In this document: positions 1-6,864 of the stretch, piece by piece
Position numbering within the stretch: the first letter of the stretch is position 1
How the letters are laid out: every line of letters starts with the position of its first letter
DNA from: Kibdelosporangium philippinense
GTDB taxonomy: Bacteria > Actinomycetota > Actinomycetes > Mycobacteriales > Pseudonocardiaceae
Length of the DNA stretch: 64,000 nt
Direction: 5' to 3'
Assembly: GCF_021390435.2 (NCBI RefSeq)
Contig: NZ_JAJVCN010000002.1
Coordinates: 1,922,001 to 1,986,000 of the forward strand
Translations under genes and position numbers: made by a program
Notes under the pieces: model-generated
What the model was told of the DNA's origin: nothing
What the model saw: the letters and a program-made list of their open reading frames with translations, nothing else
Databases searched by the model: none

Positions 1-1
1 G

Positions 2-442
2 AAGCGCGGCGACATCGCAGCGGCCGTAATCGCGCAGCCACCGCTCGAAGAGGCCAAGCAACAGGGGGCGGTGAAGCTGCTCGACCCCTTCACCGGGCCG
101 ACAGCTGCATTCCCCTGGTCGGGCTGGTTTGCCACGGAGAAGTTCGCGAGCGAGAACCCGAAGACGGTCGAAGCCTTCCGGCGGGCGCTGGCGCGGGGCG
201 TGGCCGATATGGCGGACCGCAACGTGCTGGAGCAGAGCGCGGTCAAGAACCTGGGCGTCAAGGACGGCATTGCCAAGCTCATGACCGTGCCGAACTTCCC
301 CACGACGGCGGACCCGGTGCGGTTGCAGCGGGTGGCTGACTTGCTTGCCAAGTACGGCGAGACCCCCGCGCGCCTCGACATGCATGCGATGGTGCTGCCG
401 CCGCTGACGTGGACGTCGTCGCCGGTTCCGGCTGGCAACTGA
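2..442 (+). CDS. ABC transporter substrate-binding protein, C-terminal part
   Basis: The reading frame is open from the first bases of the window, so this is the 3' part of a longer gene (about 146 residues visible). The visible part resembles the C-terminal lobe of NMT1/SsuA/TauA-type periplasmic-binding proteins: a segment around AAFPWSGWFATEKFA, then helices with an NPKTVEAFRRALARG pattern typical of the last helices of these receptors, and a Pro-rich end. Such lipoproteins capture small substrates such as sulfonates or nitrate for an ABC importer. The substrate cannot be told from this fragment. A GTG at 71 is an internal codon, not the start. It is probably the last chromosomal gene before the integrated element. 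Confidence 0.75.
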   Translation, partial: KRGDIAAAVIAQPPLEEAKQQGAVKLLDPFTGPTAAFPWSGWFATEKFASENPKTVEAFRRALARGVADMADRNVLEQSAVKNLGVKDGIAKLMTVPNFPTTADPVRLQRVADLLAKYGETPARLDMHAMVLPPLTWTSSPVPAGN

Positions 443-538
443 GCCGATTCCCTTATCCCGCAATCAAGAAGTGGCGTTCGCTCGGGGAGGTGCGGCGTCG
501 GTTCATCCCCCAGCAAAACACAAGCAGGTGACGAAACG

Positions 539-853
539 ATGGGTGTCCGCATCAGTGACCGACCACGTAGCGGCAACGTGATTACCTTGCATCCCACGGG
601 ATTCGGAGACATGCCCGACGATGACAGCCCGGAGCCGCGCGCAGAGGCGGCGGGCTGGCGCGCGGGCATAGCCCCAGCCATCCACAACGATGCGCCACTA
701 CCGGAACCGGCGCAGCTGTATGGCCTTGTGGTGTTGGCCTTCCTCTTGCACACGCCGACACGGGCAGTGGGACGACAGTGGTGCGTGCGGTGCAGCGTCG
801 ACTGGCCCTGTGACCACCTGCGGCTCGCCTACCGGCTGCGCGAAGGGTTCTAA
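539..853 (+). CDS. small hypothetical protein with C-terminal Cys/His cluster
   Basis: A 104-residue protein starting at ATG 539. The N-terminal two thirds are polar and low in complexity. The C-terminal third carries a WCVRCSVDWPCDH cluster (three Cys and a His within about 13 residues), which could hold a metal ion. Short proteins ending in this kind of Cys/His-rich tail are frequent in actinomycete conjugative elements, but I do not recognise a named family. It opens a run of closely packed plus-strand genes; only 5 bp separate it from the next gene, so they are probably one operon. Function unknown. Confidence 0.55.
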   Translation: MGVRISDRPRSGNVITLHPTGFGDMPDDDSPEPRAEAAGWRAGIAPAIHNDAPLPEPAQLYGLVVLAFLLHTPTRAVGRQWCVRCSVDWPCDHLRLAYRLREGF

Positions 854-858
854 CGCCA

Positions 859-1302
859 ATGTCTACGGACCCGCACCTACCTTCTCCGCCCCGCGAACCG
901 TCGGCGCTGCCACCCCGCGTGGTGTACGGCTACGTGCGGGTAATACGCGGGGACACCGACCGGGCGGCAGCCCTCAAGGCCGACCTGATGGCCTTTTGCC
1001 GCACCTACGGCTACATGCTCGGCACGGTGTTCACCGACTGGGGCGTGGACGATACAACCCTGGCCCGACCGGGGTTTGCCTCGCTCGTGGATGTCTGCAA
1101 GCTGGTCGGCTCTCACGGCGTCGTGGTGCCTGCCCGCAGTCATCTGTCGAGTCATGACGACACGCTTTCGGTGCTGAAGCGGCAGATCCAGCGCACCGGC
1201 GTGCAATTGGTCTGCGTCGACGAGGTCACGGCACTCGGTCCACCGTCCGCCGCACGTGAGGACCACGGCGCGGACACCGAGCAGGATGATGCGCCGTGTT
1301 GA
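859..1302 (+). CDS. resolvase-like protein without the catalytic serine
   Basis: A 147-residue protein whose residues about 20-120 follow the N-terminal catalytic fold of serine recombinases: a first strand VYGYVRV, an acidic FTDWGVDD stretch where resolvases have their variable D-x-G region, a PGFASLVD segment corresponding to R-P-x-f-x-x-l, and later LSSHDD in place of the usual R-l-x-R loop. In active enzymes the first strand ends Y-x-R-V-S, with Ser as nucleophile; here it is YVRVI, so the nucleophile is missing. There is no DNA-binding helix-turn-helix after the fold. It is likely not a recombinase but could bind the integrase or DNA. A comparable inactive protein is encoded at 16755-17198. 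Confidence 0.6.
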   Translation: MSTDPHLPSPPREPSALPPRVVYGYVRVIRGDTDRAAALKADLMAFCRTYGYMLGTVFTDWGVDDTTLARPGFASLVDVCKLVGSHGVVVPARSHLSSHDDTLSVLKRQIQRTGVQLVCVDEVTALGPPSAAREDHGADTEQDDAPC

Positions 1303-1403
1303 CGCTGCTCGCGCAGTTCGGTGAGGCGCTCGTTGTCCCGACCGCAGCTGGCGGGCTCGTGGCAGCGGTACTGGCACTCATCGGCCCGCCGCGGAGCCGG
1401 TAA
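1296..1403 (+). CDS. 35-residue hydrophobic peptide, translationally coupled
   Basis: A very short gene. GTG 1296 overlaps the TGA of the resolvase-like gene (1300-1302), and its TAA stop (1401-1403) overlaps the ATG of the next gene in a TAATG arrangement. The product is one hydrophobic stretch, with a GGLVAAVLALIG core and a basic PPRSR end, compatible with a single membrane-spanning helix. The double overlap is the main reason to believe it; the sequence is too short to identify. Similar tiny membrane proteins occur twice more in this element (6629 and 7233). Confidence 0.45.
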   Translation: MLTLLAQFGEALVVPTAAGGLVAAVLALIGPPRSR

Positions 1404-1690
1404 TGGACGACCAAGAACTCGAACTCGTCGCGGCCTTGAGCTTCGTCCGCAGCAACTTAGAGACCTTTGTGCTTGGGGTGCTCGGCTCGATGGACCAGAA
1501 CTTTCAGGCGGTCATCTGGCCGGCGCAGACGGCCGAGTTGGGCGACGAGCTGGTAGCGCTCGGACATGCGCTGCGGCAGCAGGCCGCACGCCAGCAGGTG
1601 CTGCTTCCCCCAGCCCTGCACGAAAGCGACGAGACCAGCAAGGGAGGTGAAAGCAGTCATGGAAATCATGCCCCCAGTGGTGACAGTTGA
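1403..1690 (+). CDS. hypothetical protein, 95 residues
   Basis: ATG 1403 overlaps the stop of the 35-residue peptide. The product is mainly alpha-helical (residues 1-75), with hydrophobic repeats such as ETFVLGVLGSMDQNF and a second helix with ALRQQAARQQ. The tail is polar and rich in Ser, Gly and His. No family is recognised. Its last 32 bases overlap, in another frame, the start of the following short peptide gene, whose ribosome-binding site lies inside this gene. Position suggests co-expression with that peptide and perhaps a chaperone or immunity role, but this is only inferred from location. Confidence 0.5.
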   Translation: MDDQELELVAALSFVRSNLETFVLGVLGSMDQNFQAVIWPAQTAELGDELVALGHALRQQAARQQVLLPPALHESDETSKGGESSHGNHAPSGDS

Positions 1691-1790
1691 GCCGGTGCCG
1701 GTGGTGCAGAACCGGACCGAGTTCAACCTGTCGGACGGCGCAGTCGGCGACTCTGGCGAGACCAACGACGGCGGCTATGGCGGCGAGTAA
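1659..1790 (+). CDS. 43-residue peptide, possible RiPP-type precursor
   Basis: ATG 1659 follows a near-perfect ribosome-binding site AGGGAGGTGA (1641-1650) with good spacing. The peptide is 43 residues: an N-terminal hydrophobic, Pro/Val-rich half, a TEFNLSD element near the middle and an 18-residue Gly/Asp-rich end with Ser, Thr, Asn and Tyr but no Cys. The FNLSD block recalls the FxLD motif in leaders of one lanthipeptide group, but that similarity is weak. It lies just before a strong hairpin and a JmjC/cupin oxygenase gene, the layout of a precursor-plus-tailoring-enzyme operon in which the hairpin lowers expression of the enzyme. Alternative: an unrelated small acidic protein. Confidence 0.5.
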   Translation: MEIMPPVVTVEPVPVVQNRTEFNLSDGAVGDSGETNDGGYGGE

Positions 1791-1798
1791 GTGAATAC

Positions 1799-1830
1799 GG
1801 AGGCTCCGGGCGGCGCGGCCCGGAGCCTCC
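1799..1830 (+). terminator. 12-bp perfect hairpin, terminator or attenuator
   Basis: Arms GGAGGCTCCGGG (1799-1810) and CCCGGAGCCTCC (1819-1830) are perfectly complementary around an 8-base loop, followed within a few bases by GGTTTTG. It sits 8 bp after the stop of the 43-residue peptide gene and 31 bp before the ATG of the oxygenase gene. It probably terminates most peptide transcripts while letting some read through to the enzyme gene. Confidence 0.8.
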
Positions 1831-1861
1831 GCTGGTTTTGAAGCGACCAGAAAGGACCTTC

Positions 1862-3058
1862 ATGGATCACCGGTTGATCCACCACCTTCGGCAGGCCTTT
1901 GACTGGGAGCGGCCCCCGGCCGCCGGAAGTCCGTTTGCCCGTGGGTCGTTGGGGAACACCACCCTCGGCCCCCGTCTGCTTACCCCGCAACGCCTGCTTG
2001 ACCTCATCATGCGGCGGAGCCTGGCGCACCACCGCTTCCGGTGTCTGGTCGACGGCCAGGACCTGCACCCACAGCGCTACATCAAGATGGGCACGAGCCG
2101 CCGGGGCTACGCCGTCCCAATTGCCGACATGGACCGGCTCGGGGCGCTGCTGGAGAGTGGCTGCACCATCGTGCTCGACCAGGTCAACCTGTACGACCCG
2201 ACCCTTGAGGTGGCCTGTCGAGCCCTTCAGTGGTGGACCGGCCACACGGTGCAGGTCAATCTGTATCTGACCACCGGGCCGGCTGACGGCTTCGAGCTGC
2301 ATTGGGATGACCACGATGTGATCGTGGTGCAGCTCGCGGGCGACAAATCCTGGGAGGTGCGGGGGCCGTCACGCGTCGCGCCGCTGTTTCGCGACGCCGC
2401 CCCCAACTTCGAGCCGAGCGACGACACTCACTGGGCGGGCGGGCTCGAAGCGGGCGAAGCGCTGTACGTCCCGCGCGGCTGGTGGCACCGGGCCGGCCGG
2501 ACCGACCGCGGGGCCGGATACAGCCTGCACGCCAGCTTCGGCCTGCACCGGCGCACGGGCGCGGACTGGATGACGTGGTTGTCCGACGAAGCCCGCGCCA
2601 ATGAACTATTCCGCCACGACCTCGACCCGGACGACCGGGACGGCTGGTTGCGCCACGAAGACCGCCTGGCGGCGATGGCGGCGCAGCTAGCGGCCACCCG
2701 CACGCCGACGGAATTCCTGTCGGCCCGAGCGGCTGGACTCCCGGCGGGGCGGCACATCCGCACGCACGGGGTGTTCGGGGAGCCGGAGGCGGTGGTGTGC
2801 GTGACCGAGTTCCCGCCGCAGATCGAGCATGGCGACGGCATGACGGCGGTGGTGGCAGCGGCCAATCGCGTGACCGCCCCGACGAACCTCTGGCCCGCCG
2901 TCGAGCTCTTGACCTCCGGCCACCCCATGCGGCTCGACGAGGTGGAAGCCAAAACCGGCCTGGAGGTGCGGCCGGTGGCCTCAGCGCTGGTGCGCGCTGG
3001 CATCTGTGCCGAGGCCACCCCGGAATTGCTGGCCGGTTACGCCGGGCTCGTCAGCTGA
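1862..3058 (+). CDS. JmjC/cupin-type Fe(II)/2-oxoglutarate oxygenase
   Basis: A 398-residue protein resembling the cupin_4/JmjC family, to which the ribosomal oxygenase ROXA (YcfD) belongs. ATG 1862 is chosen because AAAGGA lies just upstream; a TTG further 5' would start inside the hairpin's trailing bases. The metal triad is visible: H-x-D in LHWDDHD (about residues 146-148) and a distal His in VPRGWWHRA (about 209), in the usual cupin order. The C-terminal 100 residues look like the winged-helix module of ROXA-like enzymes. Such enzymes hydroxylate side chains in proteins or peptides. The neighbouring 43-residue peptide is the obvious candidate substrate, but this is inference. The stop overlaps the convergent APH gene by 22 bp. 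Confidence 0.75.
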   Translation: MDHRLIHHLRQAFDWERPPAAGSPFARGSLGNTTLGPRLLTPQRLLDLIMRRSLAHHRFRCLVDGQDLHPQRYIKMGTSRRGYAVPIADMDRLGALLESGCTIVLDQVNLYDPTLEVACRALQWWTGHTVQVNLYLTTGPADGFELHWDDHDVIVVQLAGDKSWEVRGPSRVAPLFRDAAPNFEPSDDTHWAGGLEAGEALYVPRGWWHRAGRTDRGAGYSLHASFGLHRRTGADWMTWLSDEARANELFRHDLDPDDRDGWLRHEDRLAAMAAQLAATRTPTEFLSARAAGLPAGRHIRTHGVFGEPEAVVCVTEFPPQIEHGDGMTAVVAAANRVTAPTNLWPAVELLTSGHPMRLDEVEAKTGLEVRPVASALVRAGICAEATPELLAGYAGLVS

Positions 3059-3855
3059 CTGACGAGGCGCTGCGCGTGAAGTCGTGACGGCTCAACGAAC
3101 TCGTCGGCATAACCAGGCGGGGCCGCCAGGACTTCCGCGCAGCGCATCAGTTGGCAGAGCAAGCCGGAATGGGTATCCAAGTCGGCCCGGCGGACGGTGG
3201 CGATGTGCTCGGCCAGCTCGGGCACAAGCAAAGAGTTGTGCCACAGCGATGCCGCATCCCAGCCGCGCGGGGCCGTACCCCAATCCTCCCAATCCAAGAT
3301 GTAGAAGTCGGGCGCGGTGAGGTTCTGCCAGTAGAAGTCACCGTGAGCGGTGGTCCATTCAGTGACGGTGATGTCTACCTCGGGGAAGACAGTGGCAATG
3401 GCTTCGGTGATCCTTGCCTGGCGGACGGCGACGCGGCTGGTGGTGTGACGAGCAAGCGCGTCCAGCGAGGCAACCAACTCGTCCCACCAGGTAGCCGACA
3501 CGGCAGGTGCTTGGCGGAGGTAGCCGTAGGGAATGACATGGGAAGAGGTAACATATTCGGTTTCGTCGGCGCGCCAAACCCGGCCGTGCTCCGGGTCAAT
3601 CCACGACAACGCCTGATACCAAGCCGGTTTGGTGACGCCGTCGAGGACCATGGCGGCCTGCACGCCATCATTGCCGCGCCGCGCGAATTGCGCCAAGGTT
3701 TGGTGCTCAATGCGCACCCAGGTATTCCGATCGGTGCGGAAGCCGACTGAACGGCGCTTGCGTATCTGGGTATCACGGTCGAGCTTGACGTCGAGGGCTT
3801 GGGTGACCCGGTCGATTTCGGCAGCGGCGTCATATTTTCGCAGATCCAGTTGCAT
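3037..3855 (-). CDS. APH-family phosphotransferase
   Basis: A 272-residue protein of the aminoglycoside/choline phosphotransferase (APH) fold. The catalytic loop HGDFYWQN (about residue 170) has the H-G-D-x-x-x-x-N signature and is followed by the metal-binding ILDWEDWG segment. The N-terminal lobe is recognisable but short. Family members phosphorylate small molecules such as antibiotics, and a few act in peptide natural-product pathways. It converges on the JmjC gene with a 22-bp tail overlap, so it is not in the same transcript, yet it lies in the same cargo block. Substrate unknown; self-resistance and peptide tailoring are both possible. Confidence 0.7.
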   Translation of the reverse strand: MQLDLRKYDAAAEIDRVTQALDVKLDRDTQIRKRRSVGFRTDRNTWVRIEHQTLAQFARRGNDGVQAAMVLDGVTKPAWYQALSWIDPEHGRVWRADETEYVTSSHVIPYGYLRQAPAVSATWWDELVASLDALARHTTSRVAVRQARITEAIATVFPEVDITVTEWTTAHGDFYWQNLTAPDFYILDWEDWGTAPRGWDAASLWHNSLLVPELAEHIATVRRADLDTHSGLLCQLMRCAEVLAAPPGYADEFVEPSRLHAQRLVSQLTSPA

Positions 3856-3940
3856 GGTTCATTTTATCGTAGTGGAGCGCCGTTGGGAGGTTGAATCATC
3901 AAATGGCGAGGGAGGTGAAACTGACCTCTAAACGTAATGA

Positions 3941-3968
3941 CGCCCAGCCCCCAGAAGAGGGCCGGGCG
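3941..3968. terminator. GC-rich hairpin upstream of the tRNA region
   Basis: CGCCC-A-GCCC (3941-3950) pairs with GGGC-C-GGGCG (3959-3968), an 8-base loop and one internal mismatch, followed by TTTG on the plus strand. It lies after the divergent start of the APH gene and before a weak open frame. It could be an attenuator for that frame. Confidence 0.45.
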
Positions 3969-3971
3969 TTT

Positions 3972-4181
3972 GTGCTGAACGAGCGAATCCCCTACCGGGA
4001 ACTCTCATTAGCGCTGCGCGAGTTTTGCGCCGTGAATACCGGGCGCTTGTGCGCTGCTGTTGTCGGATCTTGTCCGGCTACAGCCGGGTCAGGGGTCCGA
4101 CTAGCAAGGTGGTCCTTCACCTCCGCCTACTCGGCAACACCTCCCCTCAAATCGGCACAGCACTTTCATGCCATGCATTAA
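3972..4181 (+). CDS. doubtful short ORF, faintly GntR-like at its start
   Basis: The region 3856-4190 holds no convincing gene. This frame (69 residues from GTG 3972) begins with NERIPYRELSLALREF, which faintly resembles the first helix of GntR-type DNA-binding domains (pYrqIa-x-x-LR), but the resemblance ends after about 25 residues and the rest is low-complexity. It may be a truncated regulator or chance. The frame stops 10 bp before the tRNA-like gene on the other strand. Confidence 0.2.
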   Translation: MLNERIPYRELSLALREFCAVNTGRLCAAVVGSCPATAGSGVRLARWSFTSAYSATPPLKSAQHFHAMH

Positions 4182-4190
4182 TGGATGTCG

Positions 4191-4264
4191 TAGCGGGGAC
4201 AGGATTTGAACCTGCGACCTCCGGGAAGTAAGCCCGGCGAGCTACCGACCTGCTCCACCCCGCG
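4191..4264 (-). tRNA. initiator-type tRNA with UAC anticodon
   Basis: The minus strand folds into a full 74-base cloverleaf closely matching actinobacterial initiator tRNA-fMet: acceptor CGCGGGG paired with CCCCGCT leaving the C1-U72 mismatch typical of initiators, D stem GAGC/GCTC, anticodon stem CCGGG/CCCGG with the three G-C pairs that mark initiators, T arm GCAGG/CCTGT and A73. The anticodon loop is CTTACTT instead of CTCATAA, giving UAC (bases 4228-4230 complement), which would read GUA and perhaps GUG. Bases 37 and 38 are U, whereas 37 is normally a purine. No CCA is encoded, common in actinobacteria. It may be a functional oddity or a decayed copy. Confidence 0.7.
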
Positions 4265-4314
4265 TGAGAGGGAATGATCGTTCAGCGAAGATGCACAAGC
4301 GCTTGTGTGCCAAT

Positions 4315-5326
4315 GAGGTGATCTCAGCGACTTTCACGCGATCTTGCCGTGTTCGAAATGCGTGAGGACAAGGGCGGCTTTGACGATGTCGCCGATCTTG
4401 CTGGGGCTGGCGGTGAGATGCCGCAGGCTGCGCCAGCGTCCGGTGAGCAGGGCGAAACCACGTTCGCCCAGACACCGCAGGCCACGCAGCAGAGCGTTGC
4501 GTGTGCGGGTGTCCACGTCGAGGACCTGGCCATCGGCAGGCTGTTTGACCGGGGTGTGCACGCCGATGCCGGCACCGTCGTAGCCGCCATCGGCCAGCGT
4601 CGGCAGATCAAGGTGCGAGGCGGCCCAGTACAGCGCACCCAGCACATGCTCGCGCGCCACGGTCAAGTCATGGAGTGAACCGGGCTCGACATCCGAGACC
4701 CACCACGGAAAACCGTCCGGCGCGCACAGCGCTTGGATGTTGCCGCCGTGCTCGCGGGCTTTGCCGGAGTACCACAGGTCGATCGGCTCGCCTTTCACGC
4801 TCAACGTTTTCTCGCTACAGCGATCGGCGGAGAAGACCTTTCCATCGAGGATCACGTAGGCCGTGCCCTCATCCTTGGCCCGCTGCAGGGCCTCATGCAG
4901 GTCCGGCGCCTGCTCGGCGAGCACGATGACGACCTCATCCAAGTAGCGGTAGCCGGTGGCGCGGGAGATGCCGTGATCGCGAGCCAGGGCGGGGACGTCG
5001 GTGTTCTGCCGGAACCAGCGCAGGCCCAGCACCGCGTGGCGAAAGCAGGTCAACGCCCTGCTGTTCTTGCGGGTGCCGCGTCGGCGGCGTTCGGCGTGCA
5101 GCAGCCGGCTGAGGTAGAGGGCCAGTTCACGCGGGACATCGAGCATGGCACGATACGCAATCACGGGGAGCCTTCTGGTCCGGACTTGATCTTCGCAATC
5201 CAGTTCTACCAAGGGCTCCCCGCCCATCTTTCCCCGGGTCTCACCACTCCCCAGCACATCGACCAGCGCTCGTCCGAGCAGCTTCGCGGCTCAACAAACG
5301 AACCAGAATCTTGGTGAGATTACCTC
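4315..5326 (-). mobile_element. IS5-family (ISL2-like) insertion sequence
   Basis: The ends GAGGTGATCTCA (4315-4326) and, on the opposite strand, GAGGTAATCTCA (ending at 5326) form imperfect terminal inverted repeats. Both ends are flanked by AAT (4312-4314 and 5327-5329), a likely 3-bp target duplication. The element is about 1,012 bp with a single transposase on the minus strand. It sits between the tRNA-like gene and a hypothetical gene inside the larger integrated element. Confidence 0.8.
4334..5164 (-). CDS. IS5-family transposase (DDE_Tnp_4 type)
   Basis: Transposase of 276 residues from GTG 5164; an upstream ATG at 5257 would add 31 residues. The VIAYRAMLDVPREL start is how I remember this family beginning. 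The N-terminal half holds a helix-turn-helix (HGISRATGYRYLDEV). The catalytic part includes YVILDGKVF (first Asp), LADGGYDGAG (second Asp region) and a C-terminal ERGFALLTGRWRSL stretch carrying the Glu, matching DDE_Tnp_4/HARBI1-like enzymes of the IS5 family. It appears full length and may be active. Its stop lies 19 bp from the inner end of the element. Confidence 0.85.
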   Translation of the reverse strand: MIAYRAMLDVPRELALYLSRLLHAERRRRGTRKNSRALTCFRHAVLGLRWFRQNTDVPALARDHGISRATGYRYLDEVVIVLAEQAPDLHEALQRAKDEGTAYVILDGKVFSADRCSEKTLSVKGEPIDLWYSGKAREHGGNIQALCAPDGFPWWVSDVEPGSLHDLTVAREHVLGALYWAASHLDLPTLADGGYDGAGIGVHTPVKQPADGQVLDVDTRTRNALLRGLRCLGERGFALLTGRWRSLRHLTASPSKIGDIVKAALVLTHFEHGKIA

Positions 5327-5375
5327 AATGTACAACGAATTGCAACCGCCACATAAATTATAGTCTTATGGTCAG

Positions 5376-6413
5376 TTATTCCCAAGCGTAACCAATGCCC
5401 AGATGGGCGGGTGGCATGAACTCTTCAGCGACAAACACCTTATAGACATACGTACCGCCATGTAAGAGCTGAAGATGACGCCCTTCTGATTGGTCCGGTT
5501 CGATCTGTGCGCTCGCGTCGTTCGAGGTATTAAACCACCACGCCCGTTTAGGGGTGCATTTTTCATGGAATATAAGATGAAAGTCCGCCCGTGTCGCAAA
5601 CGGAGCTACTACTTGCCAGCGCGCAAACCCTCGGGCTCGGGCGGTACTTTGAAGCCTTGCATCCCACGCATAGCAATACTCCCCATCTTCCGGGCTCAAC
5701 CGGGTAAATAATTCAAGCACGGCTTCGACGGCACCGCTTGCCGCCTCTTTCAGGGCAATGAGCTTGCAGCCGTATCGCGGCCGGATTGTCACTACCCCTC
5801 TGCGGTCGTCGGCGAAGTTTTGGTAGTGAATCCCTATTTGAGGGTTGGCGTTGTGTACAAGCGCGCGTACCCAGGTAACATGGTTAGCCTCAATAACGGA
5901 GCCTGTTTCTGAATAGAAAAAGACGCTTGAGTTCCTAAACCGATGAAGCTCGGGAAGATGCTCATCGTTTACCAGTCCGGGCTTTGCGTAGGCAATATGT
6001 TTACCGCCTTCGGCAAGCCAGCGGGCCACAACTTGAATAGCGCGATTCTCGCGACGTTCCAAGATTCGAATATCGGCACGAAGCTTCTTAATTTCGGGGT
6101 CACTGGACGATTCTATATCGCGGAGATACGCTGCGCGGCGTTCGTGCACTGTATCCGCGATGTAGCGAGGGTCGAATCGAAATCCAACCAAGAATGCTTC
6201 TCGCGTCTTTCGATCATCCAACCCGGCCGCCATGGACTGCAGTTCCTCCTGGCATTCGTCTAGTCCAGTCGACTTACCGATACGGGAAAGACGGAAGCGG
6301 AGCGCGCGAACTATGTCAGCGTACCTTTCCTCACCCAGCCTCTGAGTGGTGCAACCGGGCCCTCGGCGCAGCTCGCTTAGGAGTTCGTCGTACTTCGTAC
6401 GTACATCGTCCAT
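5376..6413 (-). CDS. hypothetical protein, 345 residues, AT-richer cargo
   Basis: ATG 6413 opens a 345-residue soluble protein I cannot assign. Residues 1-140 are helical and charged (coiled-coil-like, e.g. EIKKLRADIRILERRENRAIQ). Residues about 145-345 look alpha/beta, with segments such as SSVFFYSETGSVIEANHV and TRADFHLIFHEK. No transmembrane segment or known nucleotide-binding motif is seen. Base composition is clearly lower in GC and codon choice more relaxed than in the flanking genes, which suggests recent transfer. It is single, in a strand switch between an IS and small plus-strand genes, the typical position of accessory (for example anti-phage) genes. That role is a guess. Confidence 0.55.
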   Translation of the reverse strand: MDDVRTKYDELLSELRRGPGCTTQRLGEERYADIVRALRFRLSRIGKSTGLDECQEELQSMAAGLDDRKTREAFLVGFRFDPRYIADTVHERRAAYLRDIESSSDPEIKKLRADIRILERRENRAIQVVARWLAEGGKHIAYAKPGLVNDEHLPELHRFRNSSVFFYSETGSVIEANHVTWVRALVHNANPQIGIHYQNFADDRRGVVTIRPRYGCKLIALKEAASGAVEAVLELFTRLSPEDGEYCYAWDARLQSTARARGFARWQVVAPFATRADFHLIFHEKCTPKRAWWFNTSNDASAQIEPDQSEGRHLQLLHGGTYVYKVFVAEEFMPPAHLGIGYAWE

Positions 6414-6446
6414 CAGGCGTACGCTCCATCCCTCGTAGTGTCCCTG

Positions 6447-6568
6447 ACCGCTCCCTGATCGTTCTAAGTACGCCGCTAGAACCTGAAGCCGTCCCCTAAA
6501 TGATCATAGGTTTTGATCTCACTGCTCCCTATCGTTGACCTCATGGGTTCCTTGGAGCCTATGAGGTC
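6447..6568. promoter_or_regulatory. divergent intergenic region with repeated motif, palindrome and hairpin
   Basis: Between the start of the 345-residue minus gene (6413) and the small plus gene at 6629 are two near-identical motifs, ACCGCTCCCTGATCGTT (6447-6463) and ACTGCTCCCTATCGTT (6521-6536), a palindrome ATGATCAT (6500-6507) and an inverted repeat GACCTCAT/ATGAGGTC (6537-6544 and 6561-6568). The pattern suits a regulator binding both promoters. Confidence 0.45.
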
Positions 6569-6628
6569 AGATACGAAGTTTACCAACCTTGGGGTGATGA
6601 TCCTCTTCTCGTAGAGGAGGTTGACTGA

Positions 6629-6793
6629 TTGGGTTCTGTCGAAGTCACTCTGCTTGTCGGGCTGTTCGTGTTTTTGCTGGGCGTGCTTACCGGCAACGGC
6701 ATGCTCACGCTCGCCCAGCAACAGCGAGAGCGTCGCCAAGCCGACATGCAGCGACGAATCAACGAAGAGGTACGCCGAAACGGATGGACTTGA
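6629..6793 (+). CDS. 54-residue single-pass membrane protein
   Basis: TTG 6629 is preceded by GAGGAGG (6614-6620) at proper spacing, which sets the start. The product has one hydrophobic helix (LLVGLFVFLLGVLTG, about residues 7-21) followed by a charged, Gln/Arg-rich helix ending NGWT, a typical small anchored coiled coil. A strong hairpin terminator follows 20 bp later, so it may be its own transcript. Small proteins of this shape are common in phage and conjugative-element regions. Function unknown. Confidence 0.5.
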   Translation: MGSVEVTLLVGLFVFLLGVLTGNGMLTLAQQQRERRQADMQRRINEEVRRNGWT

Positions 6794-6812
6794 TCGCTAA
6801 GAGACCAAACAG

Positions 6813-6840
6813 TGGCGCTACCTCAACAGAGGTAGCGCCA
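6813..6840 (+). terminator. 12-bp hairpin with AACA loop
   Basis: TGGCGCTACCTC (6813-6824) pairs perfectly with GAGGTAGCGCCA (6829-6840) around an AACA loop. It lies 20 bp after the stop of the 54-residue membrane protein gene and 25 bp before the next ATG. No long T tract follows, as is usual in actinobacteria. Confidence 0.75.
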
Positions 6841-6864
6841 TAACTATTCATAGAGGAGCGTTGA

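Noticed and set aside
443..538. Left attachment site of the element
   Set aside because: No copy of the tRNA 3' end or other repeat matching the right junction could be found here or elsewhere in the left part of the window.
1799..1830. Riboswitch upstream of the oxygenase gene
   Set aside because: A single perfect hairpin without a visible aptamer; a terminator or attenuator explains it.
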